Positions 9,411 to 19,489 of a stretch of 64,000 nucleotides of DNA are shown here, in pieces. The notes under the pieces were generated by a model. It ran no database searches and was not told where the DNA came from. It was given only the letters and a program-made list of their open reading frames with translations. Each line of letters begins with the position of its first letter. Position 1 is the stretch's first letter. The stretch comes from Streptomyces diastatochromogenes (lineage in GTDB: Bacteria > Actinomycetota > Actinomycetes > Streptomycetales > Streptomycetaceae): positions 4,836,001 through 4,900,000 of the forward strand of contig JAPTYK010000001.1 in assembly GCA_026913215.1 (NCBI GenBank). The letters are read 5' to 3'. Made by a program: the position numbers and the translations under genes.

Positions 9411-10638
9411 ATGAGCTTCCGTATGCCACACCCCTTGCACCGGCTGATGCTCGACGACGTGCGGGGGGCGCAGAAGATGCTGGCCGGGGTCGCCAGGACG
9501 ACGGCCATGGAGGGCAGCCGTCACCTGTCCTCGCTGGTGGGAGCCCCCGTCCACCTCAAGTGCGAGAACCTCCAGCGGACCGGCTCCTTCAAGCTCCGCG
9601 GGGCGTACGTACGGATCGCCGGGCTGCGGCCCGAGGAGCGGGCGGCCGGGGTGGTCGCGGCCTCCGCCGGCAACCACGCGCAGGGCGTCGCGCTCGCCTC
9701 GAAACTGCTCGGCGTCCGCGCCACCGTCTTCATGCCGGTCGGCGCCCCGCTGCCGAAGGTCGCGGCGACCCGCGACTACGGCGCGGACGTCCGCCTGCAC
9801 GGGCACGTCGTCGACGAGACGCTCGCGGCGGCGGAGGAGTACGCCCACGAGACCGGCGCGGTCTTCATCCACCCCTTCGACCACCCCGACATCATCGCCG
9901 GACAGGGCACGGTCGGCCTGGAGATCCTGGAGCAGTGCCCCGAGGTCCGCACGATCGTCGTCGGCATCGGCGGCGGCGGTCTCGCGGCCGGCATCGGGCT
10001 CGCCGTGAAGTCGCTGCGCCCGGACGTCAAGGTGATCGGCGTCCAGGCGGAGGGCGCCGCCGCCTATCCGCCCTCGCTGGCCGCCGGACACCCGGTGGTG
10101 ATCGAGTCACCGGTGACGATGGCCGACGGGATCAAGGTCGGGCGTCCGGGCGACGTGCCGTTCGCCCTGATCAGGAGTACGTCGACGAGGTCCGCACGGT
10201 CTCCGAGGACTCCTCTCCTCCGCGCTGCTGCTCTGCCTGGAGCGGGCGAAGCTGGTGGTCGAACCGGCGGGCGCCAGCCCGGTCGCCGCCCTCCTCACCG
10301 ACCCCGGGTCCTTCCGGGGACCGGTCGTCGCCGTCCTCTCCGGCGGGAACGTCGACCCGCTGCTGCTCCAGCGGATCCTGCGCCACGGCATGGCCGCCGG
10401 GGGGCGCTACCTGAGCCTGCGGCTGCGCGTCACGGACCGGCCGGGCGCGCTCGCGACGCTGCTCGCGGTCCTCACGGTGGTCGACGCGAACGTCCTGGAC
10501 GTCGGCCACGTACGGACCGATCCGCGCCTCGGCCTGACGGAGGCGGAGGTCGAACTGCACCTGGAGACGAAGGGCCCGGAGCACTGCCGGGAGGTGGAGG
10601 AGGCGCTGCGGGACGCCGGGTACACGGTCATCGGCTGA
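9411..10638 (+). CDS. ilvA: Threonine dehydratase with C-terminal ACT domain
   Basis: A PLP-dependent enzyme that deaminates threonine to 2-oxobutyrate, the first step toward isoleucine. The PLP lysine lies in RTGSFKLRGAY, followed by ASAGNHAQGVA and the phosphate-binding loop GIGGGGLAAGIG. A C-terminal ACT domain begins about YLSLRLRVTDRPGALATLL. At about 409 residues it is the short, single-ACT form seen in actinobacteria. Two indels near 10172 and 10210 break the frame around VDEVRTVSED; both sides are otherwise canonical. Start ATG at 9411, MSFRMPHPLHRL. Confidence 0.92.
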
Positions 10639-10680
10639 CGTCTCCGGGACGGCCGGGACACGGTCGTCGGCTGACGTCCG

Positions 10681-10764
10681 CGCGTCCGTGCGTCTGTGCG
10701 TCTGTGCGTCCGTGCGCTCGTGCGTCCGCGCGCCCGTGCGTCCGTGCGTCCGTGCGTCCGTGGG
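10681..10764. repeat. Short tandem repeat, GTGCGTCC-type octamers
   Basis: About ten degenerate copies of the octamer GTGCGTCC (variants GTGCGTCT, GTGCGCTC, GCGCGCCC) lie between the convergent ilvA and the HTH gene. It is not coding in a believable frame. The copy number could vary between strains or be misassembled. Confidence 0.75.
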
Positions 10765-10797
10765 GAACGCGGCGCGCGCGTGCGCCTCCTCCGTACC

Positions 10798-11364
10798 TCA
10801 CCTGCCCTTACGGAGCCGGGCCGCGCGGTGGAGGACGGTCACCAGGCCGCCGCCGACCAGGGCGCCCGCCGCGAGCAGGCCCAGGGCCGGCCGAGGCCCG
10901 GCAGGCCGGACGCGCGCCGGGCGGTCGGGAGCGCGGGGCGGACGCCCGCTCCGCGTCGCGGGCGGCCGCGGCGCGGGCGGCCGTCTCGTGCGCGAGGGAG
11001 CGCTCCAGACGGAGCAGCAGGGGCCCGGGTCGGTCCCGGCGGCCGCGGCGAACTCCTCGACGGCGACGCGGGTCGGCAGCTGCTTCTGGTTGAGGAACCG
11101 TTCCCAGGAGGAGCGGCTGTAGTGGGTGCGCTGCGCGAGCTTGCCGTAGCTCAGCTCGGTGGCGCCCTTGATCCGGCGCATCTCGGCGGCGAGCTCGGCC
11201 CAGGGCGTCGCCGTGTCGCACCCCGTGCGGCCGGAACACGCGTGATCCCCCGTCCCGGGCGTCCCACCGGCCACCCTCACACCGTCGACCCTGCCCGTCC
11301 CGTATGTGCCGACCGCCATCTCGTGCTCCCCGTCGTCGTCGTGCTCCGTACGAGGCCCCAGCAT
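10798..11364 (-). CDS. Helix-turn-helix protein with C-terminal membrane segment
   Basis: About 185 residues. An Xre/WhiJ-like DNA-binding domain (WAELAAEMRRIKG, ELSYGKLAQRTHYSRSSW, ERFLNQKQLPTRVAVEEFA) is followed by an arginine/alanine-rich helix (RLERSLAHETAARAAAARDA, in another frame) and a C-terminal membrane helix, LGLLAAGALVGGGLVTVLH. Start ATG at 11364 (MLGPRTEHDDDGEHEM) after an AGGGGG site; the ATG at 11319 is an alternative. Frame changes are needed near 11020 and 10900. A membrane-tethered regulator is the simplest reading. Confidence 0.7.
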   Translation of the reverse strand: MLGPRTEHDDDGEHEMAVGTYGTGRVDGVRVAGGTPGTGDHACSGRTGCDTATPWAELAAEMRRIKGATELSYGKLAQRTHYSRSSWERFLNQKQLPTRVAVEEFAAAAGTDPGPCCSVWSAPSRTRRPPAPRPPATRSGRPPRAPDRPARVRPAGPRPALGLLAAGALVGGGLVTVLHRAARLRKGR

Positions 11365-11420
11365 CGCCCCCTGGCCAACGGCCCGCCAACAGCACGCCAA
11401 CGGGTCTCTCACACCCCGGC

Positions 11421-11456
11421 CCGGGACGCCCGGGACGCCCGGGACGCCCGGGACGC
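11421..11456. repeat. Four tandem copies of CCGGGACGC
   Basis: Four exact 9-bp units lie between the HTH gene start and the ABC transporter operon, in the divergent intergenic region. They could be a simple-sequence tract or a spaced set of binding sites; nothing else supports either. Confidence 0.7.
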
Positions 11457-11553
11457 CAGGGGCAGCCGGGCGGGGCGCCGGGCTCGCCGGGCGCGAGCCG
11501 CTCCGCGCTCCTAGGATCGGTAGGAAACGCCCGAATCTCCCGGGAGCACTCAC

Positions 11554-12576
11554 ATGCCAGGCGCGATCCACGCCGAGGGCCTGGTGAAGACCTTCGGCGA
11601 CGTACGAGCTCTGGACGGGGTCGACCTCGACGTGCCGGAGGGCACCGTCCTGGGGCTGCTCGGTCCGAACGGCGCGGGCAAGACGACCGCCGTGCGGGTC
11701 CTGACGACCCTCATCAGACCCGACAGCGGACGGGCGGTCGTCGCCGGGATCGACGTCCTCGGACGCCCCGACGAGGTCCGCCGCTCGATCGGCCTCTCCG
11801 GCCAGTTCGCGGCCGTCGACGAGTACCTCACCGGCCGCGAGAACCTCACGATGGTCGGGCAGCTCTACCAGATGAGGGCGAAGGCGGCGAAGGCGCGGGC
11901 CGGTGAGCTGCTGGAACGGTTCCACCTCGCCGACGCCGCCGACCGGCCGGCCAAGACGTACTCCGGCGGCATGCGCCGCCGCCTCGACCTCGCGGCGGCC
12001 CTGGTCGTCTCCCCGCCGGTCATGTTCATGGACGAGCCGACCACCGGCCTCGACCCGCGCAACCGGCAGGAGCTCTGGGAGGTCATCAAGGAGCTCGTCG
12101 CCGGCGGGACGACCCTGCTCCTCACCACCCAGTACCTGGAGGAGGCCGACCACCTCGCCCACGACATCTGCGTCGTCGACCACGGCAGGGTCATCGCCCG
12201 CGGCACCTCCGACCAGCTCAAGGCCCAGACCGGCGGCGAGCGCGTCGAGGTCGTCGTCCACGAGCCGGAGATGATCGCCGACGCCCGGGACGTCCTCGCC
12301 CGCTACGGCCTCGCGGGGATCGGCCACGGCGAGGTCTCCGTCGAGGACCACACCCGCAGGCTCACCGTCCCCGTCACCGGCGGCGCCAAGCTCCTCGCCG
12401 AGGTCATCCGCGACCTGGACGCCGTCGGCGCCGAGATCGACGACATCGGCCTGCGCCGCCCCACCCTCGACGACGTCTTCCTCTCCCTCACGGGCCACGT
12501 GGCCGACCGGGGCGAGGAGGAGGGCGAGCGGGCCGCCGGGGGCGGGAAGGGCCGGAAGAAGGAGGACGTGACGTGA
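11554..12576 (+). CDS. DrrA-type ABC transporter ATP-binding protein
   Basis: 340 residues. Walker A GPNGAGKTT at about residue 40, signature YSGGMRRRLDLA, Walker B VMFMDEPTTGLDP, and a C-terminal DrrA-type extension (RRPTLDDVFLSLTGH). It powers an exporter of the daunorubicin-resistance class together with the permease encoded next, whose GTG start overlaps its 3' end by four bases. Substrate unknown; drugs or lipids are typical for the class. The C-terminal tail is rich in G, E and K. The frame is intact. Confidence 0.93.
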   Translation: MPGAIHAEGLVKTFGDVRALDGVDLDVPEGTVLGLLGPNGAGKTTAVRVLTTLIRPDSGRAVVAGIDVLGRPDEVRRSIGLSGQFAAVDEYLTGRENLTMVGQLYQMRAKAAKARAGELLERFHLADAADRPAKTYSGGMRRRLDLAAALVVSPPVMFMDEPTTGLDPRNRQELWEVIKELVAGGTTLLLTTQYLEEADHLAHDICVVDHGRVIARGTSDQLKAQTGGERVEVVVHEPEMIADARDVLARYGLAGIGHGEVSVEDHTRRLTVPVTGGAKLLAEVIRDLDAVGAEIDDIGLRRPTLDDVFLSLTGHVADRGEEEGERAAGGGKGRKKEDVT

Positions 12577-13427
12577 CCACCGTCCTGGGGACGGCCGGAC
12601 GGTCGGCCGACCCGCGCCCGCGCGGGGCGGTCGCCCGGTCGGTCGGCGACTCGCTCGTGATCGCACGCCGCAACCTGATCAGAATGTCCAGGATCCCCGA
12701 GATGGTCATCTTCGGGCTCATCCAGCCGATCATGTTCGTGGTGCTGTTCAGCTACGTCTTCGGCGGCTCGATGCAGATCGGCGACTCCACCTCGCCGAAC
12801 GTCTACCGCGAGTTCCTGATGGCCGGCATCTTCGCCCAGACCGTCACCTTCGCCACCGCCGGAGCGGGCGCGGGCATCGCCGACGACATGCACAAGGGCC
12901 TGATCGACCGCTTCCGCTCCCTGCCGATGGCCCGCGGCGCGGTCCTCACCGGCCGCACGCTCGCCGACCTGGTCCAGACGACGCTGACCCTGGTCGTCCT
13001 CGCGATCGTCGCCCTCCTCGTCGGCTGGCGCATCCACGAGGGCGTCCCCAAGGCGCTCGGCGCCTTCGCCCTGCTCCTCCTCCTCGGCTACGCCTTCTCC
13101 TGGATCGGGGCGCTCATCGGCCTCTCCGTCCGCACCCCCGAGGCGGCGACCTCGGGCGGCCTGATCTGGCTCTTCCCGGTCACGTTCATCTCGAACGCGT
13201 TCGTGGACTCCAGCAAGCTGCCCGGCTGGCTCCAGCCCGTCGCCGAGTGGAACCCCTTCAGCGCGACCGTCCAGGCCTGCCGCGAACTCTTCGGCAACCC
13301 CGGCGTCTCCACCTCCGACGCCTGGCCGATGCAGCACCCGGTGTGGGCCTCGCTCCTGTGGTCGGTCCTGATCGTCGTGGTCTTCCGGACCCTGTCGGTG
13401 CGGAAGTACCGCTCGGCGACCGCCTGA
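12573..13427 (+). CDS. DrrB/ABC-2 type transporter permease
   Basis: 284 residues with six predicted membrane segments, for example MVIFGLIQPIMFVVLFSYVFG and LGAFALLLLLGYAFSWIGALIG, plus the conserved ABC-2 region PEAATSGGLIWLFPVTFISNAF. It forms the channel for the ATPase encoded just upstream. Start GTG at 12573 (GTGACC), overlapping the ATPase stop, so translation is coupled. The frame is intact. It converges on the kinase gene ending at 13441. Confidence 0.92.
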   Translation: MTTVLGTAGRSADPRPRGAVARSVGDSLVIARRNLIRMSRIPEMVIFGLIQPIMFVVLFSYVFGGSMQIGDSTSPNVYREFLMAGIFAQTVTFATAGAGAGIADDMHKGLIDRFRSLPMARGAVLTGRTLADLVQTTLTLVVLAIVALLVGWRIHEGVPKALGAFALLLLLGYAFSWIGALIGLSVRTPEAATSGGLIWLFPVTFISNAFVDSSKLPGWLQPVAEWNPFSATVQACRELFGNPGVSTSDAWPMQHPVWASLLWSVLIVVVFRTLSVRKYRSATA

Positions 13428-13440
13428 GGACCGCGAGGCC

Positions 13441-15741
13441 TCAGGGCAGGTAGGCGGAGAAGACGAACCCGTCGGGGAACGAGACGAAGGCCGCCCCTCC
13501 GGAGGCCAGCGGCCGTCCGCCGGACTCCAGCGCGAAGCCGTCGGGGAGCTTCGCCTCGAACGACTCGTAGTCCTCGTCGGAGGCGGGACCCGCCGCCGGG
13601 ATCGACACCACCTCGTTCTTGGCGGCGGCCAGGACCCGGTCCCCCGCGAAGTACACCTCCTGCGCGGCGCCCTCGGTCAGGGTGGGCAGCAGGGACCAGC
13701 GCCGCTCGCCGCTCGCCAGGTCGTAGGCGCTCACGAGCTGGCCGCTCACCACCGCCACCAGGCCGTCCGCGTTCACAGCGGGCCCCGCCGTCACCCCGGC
13801 GCCGAAGGACCGCTTCCGCTTCAGCGTCGCCCCGTCGAGGACGGTCACGGAGCCGTCCGGGGAGCCCGTGCACAGCACGCTGCCGCTCTTCTCGTGCACC
13901 ACGGGCCGCTGGCAGCCCGCCGCCCCGCGCGCCACCTCCTCGCCGGTACGGGCGTCCAGCGCCACCGGCACGACCCCAGCGGCACCAGGACCCGGCCCGC
14001 CGCCGCGACCGGCTCCTCCGGCAGGGCGTCGAGCGGCTTCCGCCACAGCTGCTTGCCGTCGGCGAGGCGCACGGCGGTCGCCAGGCCCGTCCGCTCGTCG
14101 CGCACGTTCACGTACGTCGAGTACAGGACGCCGTCCCGCAGGTCGGTGCCCTTCACGGCCCAGTCGGCCCCGGGCGCCGGGATCCGCCCGCGCTCCTTGC
14201 CGTCCGCGACGCCGTACGCGACGACCCCGTCCGGCCCCGTCACGTACGCCGTGTCGCCGACGACCGCCGGGTACTGCGGCCCGCTGCGCAGCCCCTCGCC
14301 CCGGCCCGGCACCTTCCACAGCTCCTTGCCGTCCCCCGCGCCCAGCGCGGTGACCGCACCGCCGGACCCCGGGCAGACCAGCACCTTCGGGAGAGCGCGC
14401 AGCTGCCGGTGCCCTGTTCGACCTCGGCGGTCCAGGGCGCCCAGCCCGCCGGACGCATGGCGCGGTCCGTGGCGGCCGTGCCGAAGTCGTTGCCGTGGCC
14501 CCCGCCGCCGTACGGCAGGACGACTCGGCTCAGGGCGGCGACCGGCGGCGTCGTACCGGTCGAGGGGCCGCCGCTCGTCGGCCCGCCGTTCGTCGGCCCC
14601 GCGACCCCGCCCGTGGCCGTACCGTCCTGCCCGCCGCCCCGGTTCAGCAGCACCACGCCGACCGTCGCCACCAGGGCCACCGCCACCGCGCCCGCGACCA
14701 CCGCGCCCCACGGGCGGCGGCGCCGCTCCACGGGGCGGCGGGGAGCACCGGCCGGGCGGCCATCGCCGTGGGGAGTACGGCACGACCGGGCCGAGCGTCG
14801 GCAGGTCGGCCACGCCCGCGCCGGAGGCCGCCGCCTCCCGGCGCTCCTGGCCGCCTCCCCGTACTCGGCGAGCAGAGAGAGCACCGGGCCGGGCCACGGG
14901 AACACCTCGGACGCGAAACCGCCGCCGAGCAGCTCCGCCAGCTCCGCCGCCGAAGGACGCAGGTCGGGGGCGAGCAGCAGACACCGCTCCACGACCGGCC
15001 GCAGCTCCTCCGGGACGCCGTCGAGGTCGGCCTCGGCCCGGCTGATCCGGTAGATCACGGCCGCCATCTCGTCGTCGTGGAACGGCCCCCGGCCGCTCGC
15101 CGCGAACGCGAGGACCGCGCCCAGGCAGAACACGTCCGAGGCGGGCACCACCGCCCGGCTGCCCACCAGGTGCTCCGGCGACATGAAGCCGGGGGAGCCC
15201 ACCACCAGACCGGTCGAGGTCAGCGCGGTCGCCTCGAAGGCCTGCGCGATGCCGAAGTCGATCAGCTTGGGCCCGGCGGCGGCGAGCAGCACGTTCGCCG
15301 GCTTGAGGTCCCGGTGCAGCACCTTCACCGCGTGCACGCCCGCGAGGGCCCGCGCAAGGGCGGTCCCGAGGGCCCGGACGGACCCGACGGGCAGCGGCCC
15401 GGACCGTACGACGGCCTCCGCGAGCGAGGGCCCCGGCACGTACTCGGTCGCCAGCCACGGCGAGGGCGCGTCGGCGTCCGCGTCCACGAGCCGCGCGACG
15501 CCCGGCCCGTCCACGGTCCGCGCGGCCGCGATCTCCCGCCGGAAGCGGGTCCGGAAGTCCCCGTCGACCTCCAGGTCCTCCCGTACGGTCTTCACGGCGA
15601 CCATCCGGTACGGATCGGCCGTCGGCGCGTCCGCCCGGCAGGCGAGGTGCACCTCGCCCATGCCTCCGGCGCCGAGGCGGGCGAGCAGCCGGTAGGGGCC
15701 GAGGAACCGCGGGCCTGTCCCGGCGGCAGGGCTTCCAGCAA
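13441..15741 (-). CDS. Membrane Ser/Thr protein kinase with PQQ-like beta-propeller sensor (copy 1)
   Basis: About 760 residues. The N-terminal Hanks-type kinase has LGAGGMGEV, the VAVKTV lysine, catalytic HRDLKPANVLL, DFGIA and SPEHL. One membrane helix (PWGAVVAGAVAVALVATVGVVLL in the shifted frame) is followed by an outside domain of PQQ-type blade repeats (VYVTGPDGVVAYGVADGKE, VSAYDLASGERRW) ending FVFSAYLP. Start TTG at 15741 is likely, preceded by GAGG and just after the stop of the upstream kinase; a missing G near 15720 joins it to the kinase frame. Further shifts lie near 14825, 14398 and 13980. Confidence 0.8.
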
Positions 15742-15745
15742 GGGA

Positions 15746-18200
15746 CTACCTCGGGCAGGGCGACGGAGGCGACGACTCCGGTGTCGTACACGACGTGGGC
15801 GACACCGCCGAGCGGCAGCACCTCCGGCGGGCGGACCTCCCGGCCGATGTCGGTGCCGTTCCCCGCGCGTACGGGTCCTTGGCGCGCGGCCCGGGGGCGC
15901 CGGGCACGGGTACGACGCGTTCCTTGCCGGGGCGCCGTTCCGGCCGAGCGGCACCAGGTGCAGGGCCGAGAAGTCGGCGTAGACCAGGGTGTCCCCGGCG
16001 ATCAGCGGGCCGGAGACGTACTGCTTCTTCCCGTCGGCGCCGGTGAGCGGGGGGATCGGGTAGTGGCCGAGGGTCCTGCCGGTGGCGGGGTCGAGGACGA
16101 ACACGCCGGCGGGCTCGCCCGTGTTGCCCCAGCCGCCCAGGGCAGCGGGCCCCGGTCGACGACGACGGCCGTCCGGGCGGACACGGCGGCGGGCCAGGCG
16201 CCCGACCGCGTGACGTCGGAGGCCAGCGGAGCCTGCCGTCGCCCACCGGGGCGAGCGTCGTGGCGTCCAGGCGGTACAGCGCGAGCGGGGCCGTGGTCGT
16301 CGCGTCGAACTGCGCGCAGTAGGCGTACCGGCCCTGGACGCCGAGGGTGCCGCAGTCCTTGGCCTCCGTCGGCACCTGGCCGCGCTGCCGTCCGGTCTTC
16401 GCGTCGAGCGCGACGAGACCGCCGTCGCTCAGGGCGTACACGAGGCCGTTCGCGTAGGCGACGGGCTCGAAGTCGCGGAACGCGCCCCGCGAGAGCTCGG
16501 CGTTGGTCAGCGACGCGGACCACAGCCGGCGGCCGTCCGCCAGGGCGTAGGCCGCCACCTGGTCGCTCTCCTCGCCGGACCGGACGAAGACCGTGCCGTC
16601 GCCCACGATCGGCCGGGTGTCCAGCTTGGCCTGCGCGGGATCCTTCTGCTCCCAGCGCACGGCGCCGCTGCGGGCGTCCCGCACCTGGAGGCGCTTGCCG
16701 GAGAGCAGGACGACGGAGTCGCCGTGGACGGCGGGGACGTTCGTGCCGCCCGCGACGAAGATCCCGCCCGTGGGCCCGATGGTGCTGGAGTCGTCCCGAG
16801 GGTCCGCCACCAGGTCGGCGGTCCACAGCGGCTTCCCGTCCGCCGGGTCCAGCGCCTCGTACCGCCCGTCCGTCGTCCGGCACACGAGCGCCTTCTCGCC
16901 AGCCGAGCAGCCGAACGCGGGGCGGTCAGCTTCGCCCGCCAGGGCTTCCAGCCGGCCGGGCGCTGCGCCGCGTTCCGCGCGACGACGCCCGAGGCGTCGG
17001 CGGGCCCGTGGGCGTCCACGCCGGGGACGCGGGGCCCGGCGGGCGGGGCTGCCTTCGCGGGGCCTTCGGCGGCGCGGGCTCGGGCCACAGCAGATAGGTG
17101 CCGAGGCCGCCGGCGACGACCGCGAGCGCGAGGACGGCGGCGAGCAGCCGCCCCGCCGCTTCCGGGGCTCCCCGGCGGCGGCCCCGGCGGGCACGGTCGG
17201 CGTGGACACCGGCGCCAGCGTCGGGACGGAGTGCAGGCCGGGGACGGCCGGGGTGACCACGGGGCCGGTGGCGGCGCGGACGGGACCTCCAGGAGCGGCC
17301 CGCCCGAGGCGACGAGCCGGGCGAGCTCCTGCCGTACTCGCCGATGTGGTCCCGTACGCCCTCCGGCCAGGGAAGACCTTCGGGGCCCCGGTCCCGAGGA
17401 GCCGACGAGGGCCTCCGGCGTGGGCCGGTCGGCCGGGTCCAGGGCCAGGCAGGCGGCGACCGTCCCGCGCAGTTCCTCGGGGACCCGGCTCAGGTCGGCC
17501 TCGGCCTGGGAGACGCGGTAGAGGACGGCCGCGAGCGGCCCGTCGCCGAAGGGGTCCTCGCCGGTCGCCGCGTAGCAGAGCAGCGAGCCGAGGCAGAAGA
17601 CGTCGGAGGCGGCCGTGACCCGGCGGGCGCCGGCCACGTGCTCGGGGGACATGAAGGAGGGGGTCCCGACCATCATGCCGGTCGCGGTCATGGTGGTGGC
17701 GGTGTTGCTGCGGGCGATGCCGAAGTCGATGAGCCGGGGCCGTCGACGGCGAGCATGACGTTGCCGGGCTTGAGGTCGCGGTGCAGGACCCCGGCCCGGT
17801 GCAGGTCGGCGAGGGCGCGGGCGACGTCCGCGCCGAGCGCCCGGACGGCGGCGACGGGCAGCGGGCCGCCGCGCCGCACGGCCTGCGAGAGGCTGGGCCC
17901 GGGGACGTAGGCGGTGGCCAGCCAGGGCGTCCCGGCGTCGGCGTCGCCGCCGACGGGCGCGGCGGCGTACGCGCTGTCGACGAGCCCGGCGACCTTGATC
18001 TCGCGCCGGAACCGGTCCCGGAAGGCCGGATCGCCCGCCACGTCACGGCGCACGGTCTTCACGGCGACGAAGGAGTCGCTCACGGTCTCCCCGTCGGCCC
18101 GCGCGAGGAACACCTCGCCCATGCCTCCGGCCCCGAGCCGGGCGAGCACCTCGTACGGTCCGATCCGGCGCGGCGCGTCCACACGCAGCGGTCCCAGCAC
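15746..18200 (-). CDS. Membrane Ser/Thr protein kinase with PQQ-like beta-propeller sensor (copy 2)
   Basis: About 815 residues, starting MLGPLRVDAPRRIGPYEVL. Kinase motifs: LGAGGMGEVFLA, FVAVKTVRRD, HRDLKPGNVML, IDFGIAR, SPEHVAGA. A proline-rich linker and one membrane helix (LLAAVLALAVVAGGLGTYLL) lead to PQQ-like blades such as KALVCRTTDGRYEALDPADG and VYALSDGGLVALDAKTG. It shares order and motifs with the kinase just downstream, so the pair is a tandem duplication. Frame changes occur near 17735, 17385, 16925, 16230 and 16140. The partner substrate is unknown. Confidence 0.8.
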
Positions 18201-18301
18201 CTCGTCCTCCCCCTGATGACGCGACGTCAGGCCGCATCATTGCATGTGCATGCAGGACGAGGCGGCCCCACGGGGCCGGCCCTTCGTCGGAGGAGTGCGG
18301 C

Positions 18302-18799
18302 TCAGCCGGTGTACGGCTTCGCGCTGAGGATCTTCACCGTGGCCTTCTTGCCGTTCGGCAGCTCGTACTCCGCGTCGTCGCCGGCCTTCTTGCCGTTGAC
18401 GCCGACGCCGAGCGGCGACTGCGGCGAGTAGGTCTCGATGTCACCGCTCGCGTACTCGCGGGAGGCGAGCAGGAAGGTCATCGTGTCGTCCTCGTCGCCG
18501 TCGAAGGCGATCGTGACGACCATGCCCGGCTCGACGACGCCGTCGTCCGCCGGCGCCTCGCCGACCTTGGCGTGCTGGAGCAGCTGGGTGAGCTGGCGGA
18601 CCCGGAGCTCCTGCTTGCCCTGCTCCTCCTTGGCCGCGTGGTACCCGCCGTTCTCGCGCAGGTCCCCCTCTTCGCGCGCCGCGGCGATCTTCGTCGCGAT
18701 CTCGGTACGCGCGGGACCAGACAGGTACTCAAGCTCGTCCTTGAGCTTGTTGTACGCCTCCTGGGTGAGCCAGGTGACGTTGTCGCTGGTCTGGGTCAC
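18302..18799 (-). CDS. greA: Transcription elongation factor GreA
   Basis: 165 residues. It rescues backtracked RNA polymerase by stimulating transcript cleavage. The coiled-coil hairpin carries the acidic tip in AAREEGDLRENGGYHAAKEE, and the C-terminal FKBP-like domain ends VKILSAKPYTG. Start GTG at 18799 (GTGACCCAG), preceded by GAGGAGC. The frame is intact. It sits alone on the minus strand, upstream of the kinases and after the DUF4307 gene. Confidence 0.95.
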   Translation of the reverse strand: MTQTSDNVTWLTQEAYNKLKDELEYLSGPARTEIATKIAAAREEGDLRENGGYHAAKEEQGKQELRVRQLTQLLQHAKVGEAPADDGVVEPGMVVTIAFDGDEDDTMTFLLASREYASGDIETYSPQSPLGVGVNGKKAGDDAEYELPNGKKATVKILSAKPYTG

Positions 18800-18940
18800 A
18801 GGTGCTCCTCGTAGGTACTGGGAATACAAAGCATCGCCCTACGCGGAAAAGCGGCGCTGTCCCGGGCGGGCGAAACCACGAGCCTAACAATGAGTGGCGG
18901 AAAGCGGGAGGACATAAACCATCAAGATGGCGTCATCCCA

Positions 18941-18956
18941 GGTCACCGCAGTGACC
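18941..18956. terminator. Short inverted repeat between the DUF4307 gene and greA
   Basis: GGTCAC-CGCA-GTGACC, 6-bp perfect arms, lies downstream of the DUF4307 stop and upstream of greA. It may be a weak terminator or a binding site. Confidence 0.4.
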
Positions 18957-18989
18957 CGCCGGGACTCGACACCCCGTCCCTACCCACCG

Positions 18990-19391
18990 CTACCGCGCCG
19001 TACACCCGATCAGCTCGGCGCTCGTCGCGCGGGCGGTCGTACGGAGCGAGAAGACGCGGTCGACGCGGGCGGCGTCGTCGTCGATCCGGACGTCCTTGCG
19101 GGCCACCTCGGCCCCGTCCTCGGAGCGCGAGCGCAGCGTGCAGACGCCCTTGACGTCCTTGTCCTTGCGGATCTCCAGGTGCACCTGCACCTCGTCGGCG
19201 CTCACCACGTCGAACTTGATCAATTCGGCGCTGATCTTGTTGTCGACGACGTAGTGCCAGCCGAACCAGCCCATCACGCCGAGGAAGAGGACACCGAGCA
19301 CCGCTCCGGTGATCCTGAGCTTGCGGTCCGCCCGCTCGTCCGCGGTGCGCCCGTAGCGCCCCTCGGGCAGCTGCTCTCGCGCCGCGCTCAT
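18990..19391 (-). CDS. DUF4307 membrane protein
   Basis: 133 residues, starting MSAAREQLPEGRYGRTADE. A short cytoplasmic arm is followed by one membrane helix (ITGAVLGVLFLGVMGWFGW) and an outside domain of about 80 residues ending TSAELIGCTAR, with two cysteines (GVCTLR, IGCTA). DUF4307 proteins commonly neighbour mca in actinobacteria, which matches the divergent mca gene here. Function unknown. The frame is intact. Confidence 0.85.
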   Translation of the reverse strand: MSAAREQLPEGRYGRTADERADRKLRITGAVLGVLFLGVMGWFGWHYVVDNKISAELIKFDVVSADEVQVHLEIRKDKDVKGVCTLRSRSEDGAEVARKDVRIDDDAARVDRVFSLRTTARATSAELIGCTAR

Positions 19392-19489
19392 GGAACATCC
19401 TCTCGAAGCCGGGGGTGGCGGAATTTTCACTCCCCCGATTCCGTCACTATAGAGACCACCCTCCGCGTCGAATCACTGAGGATCGAGCT

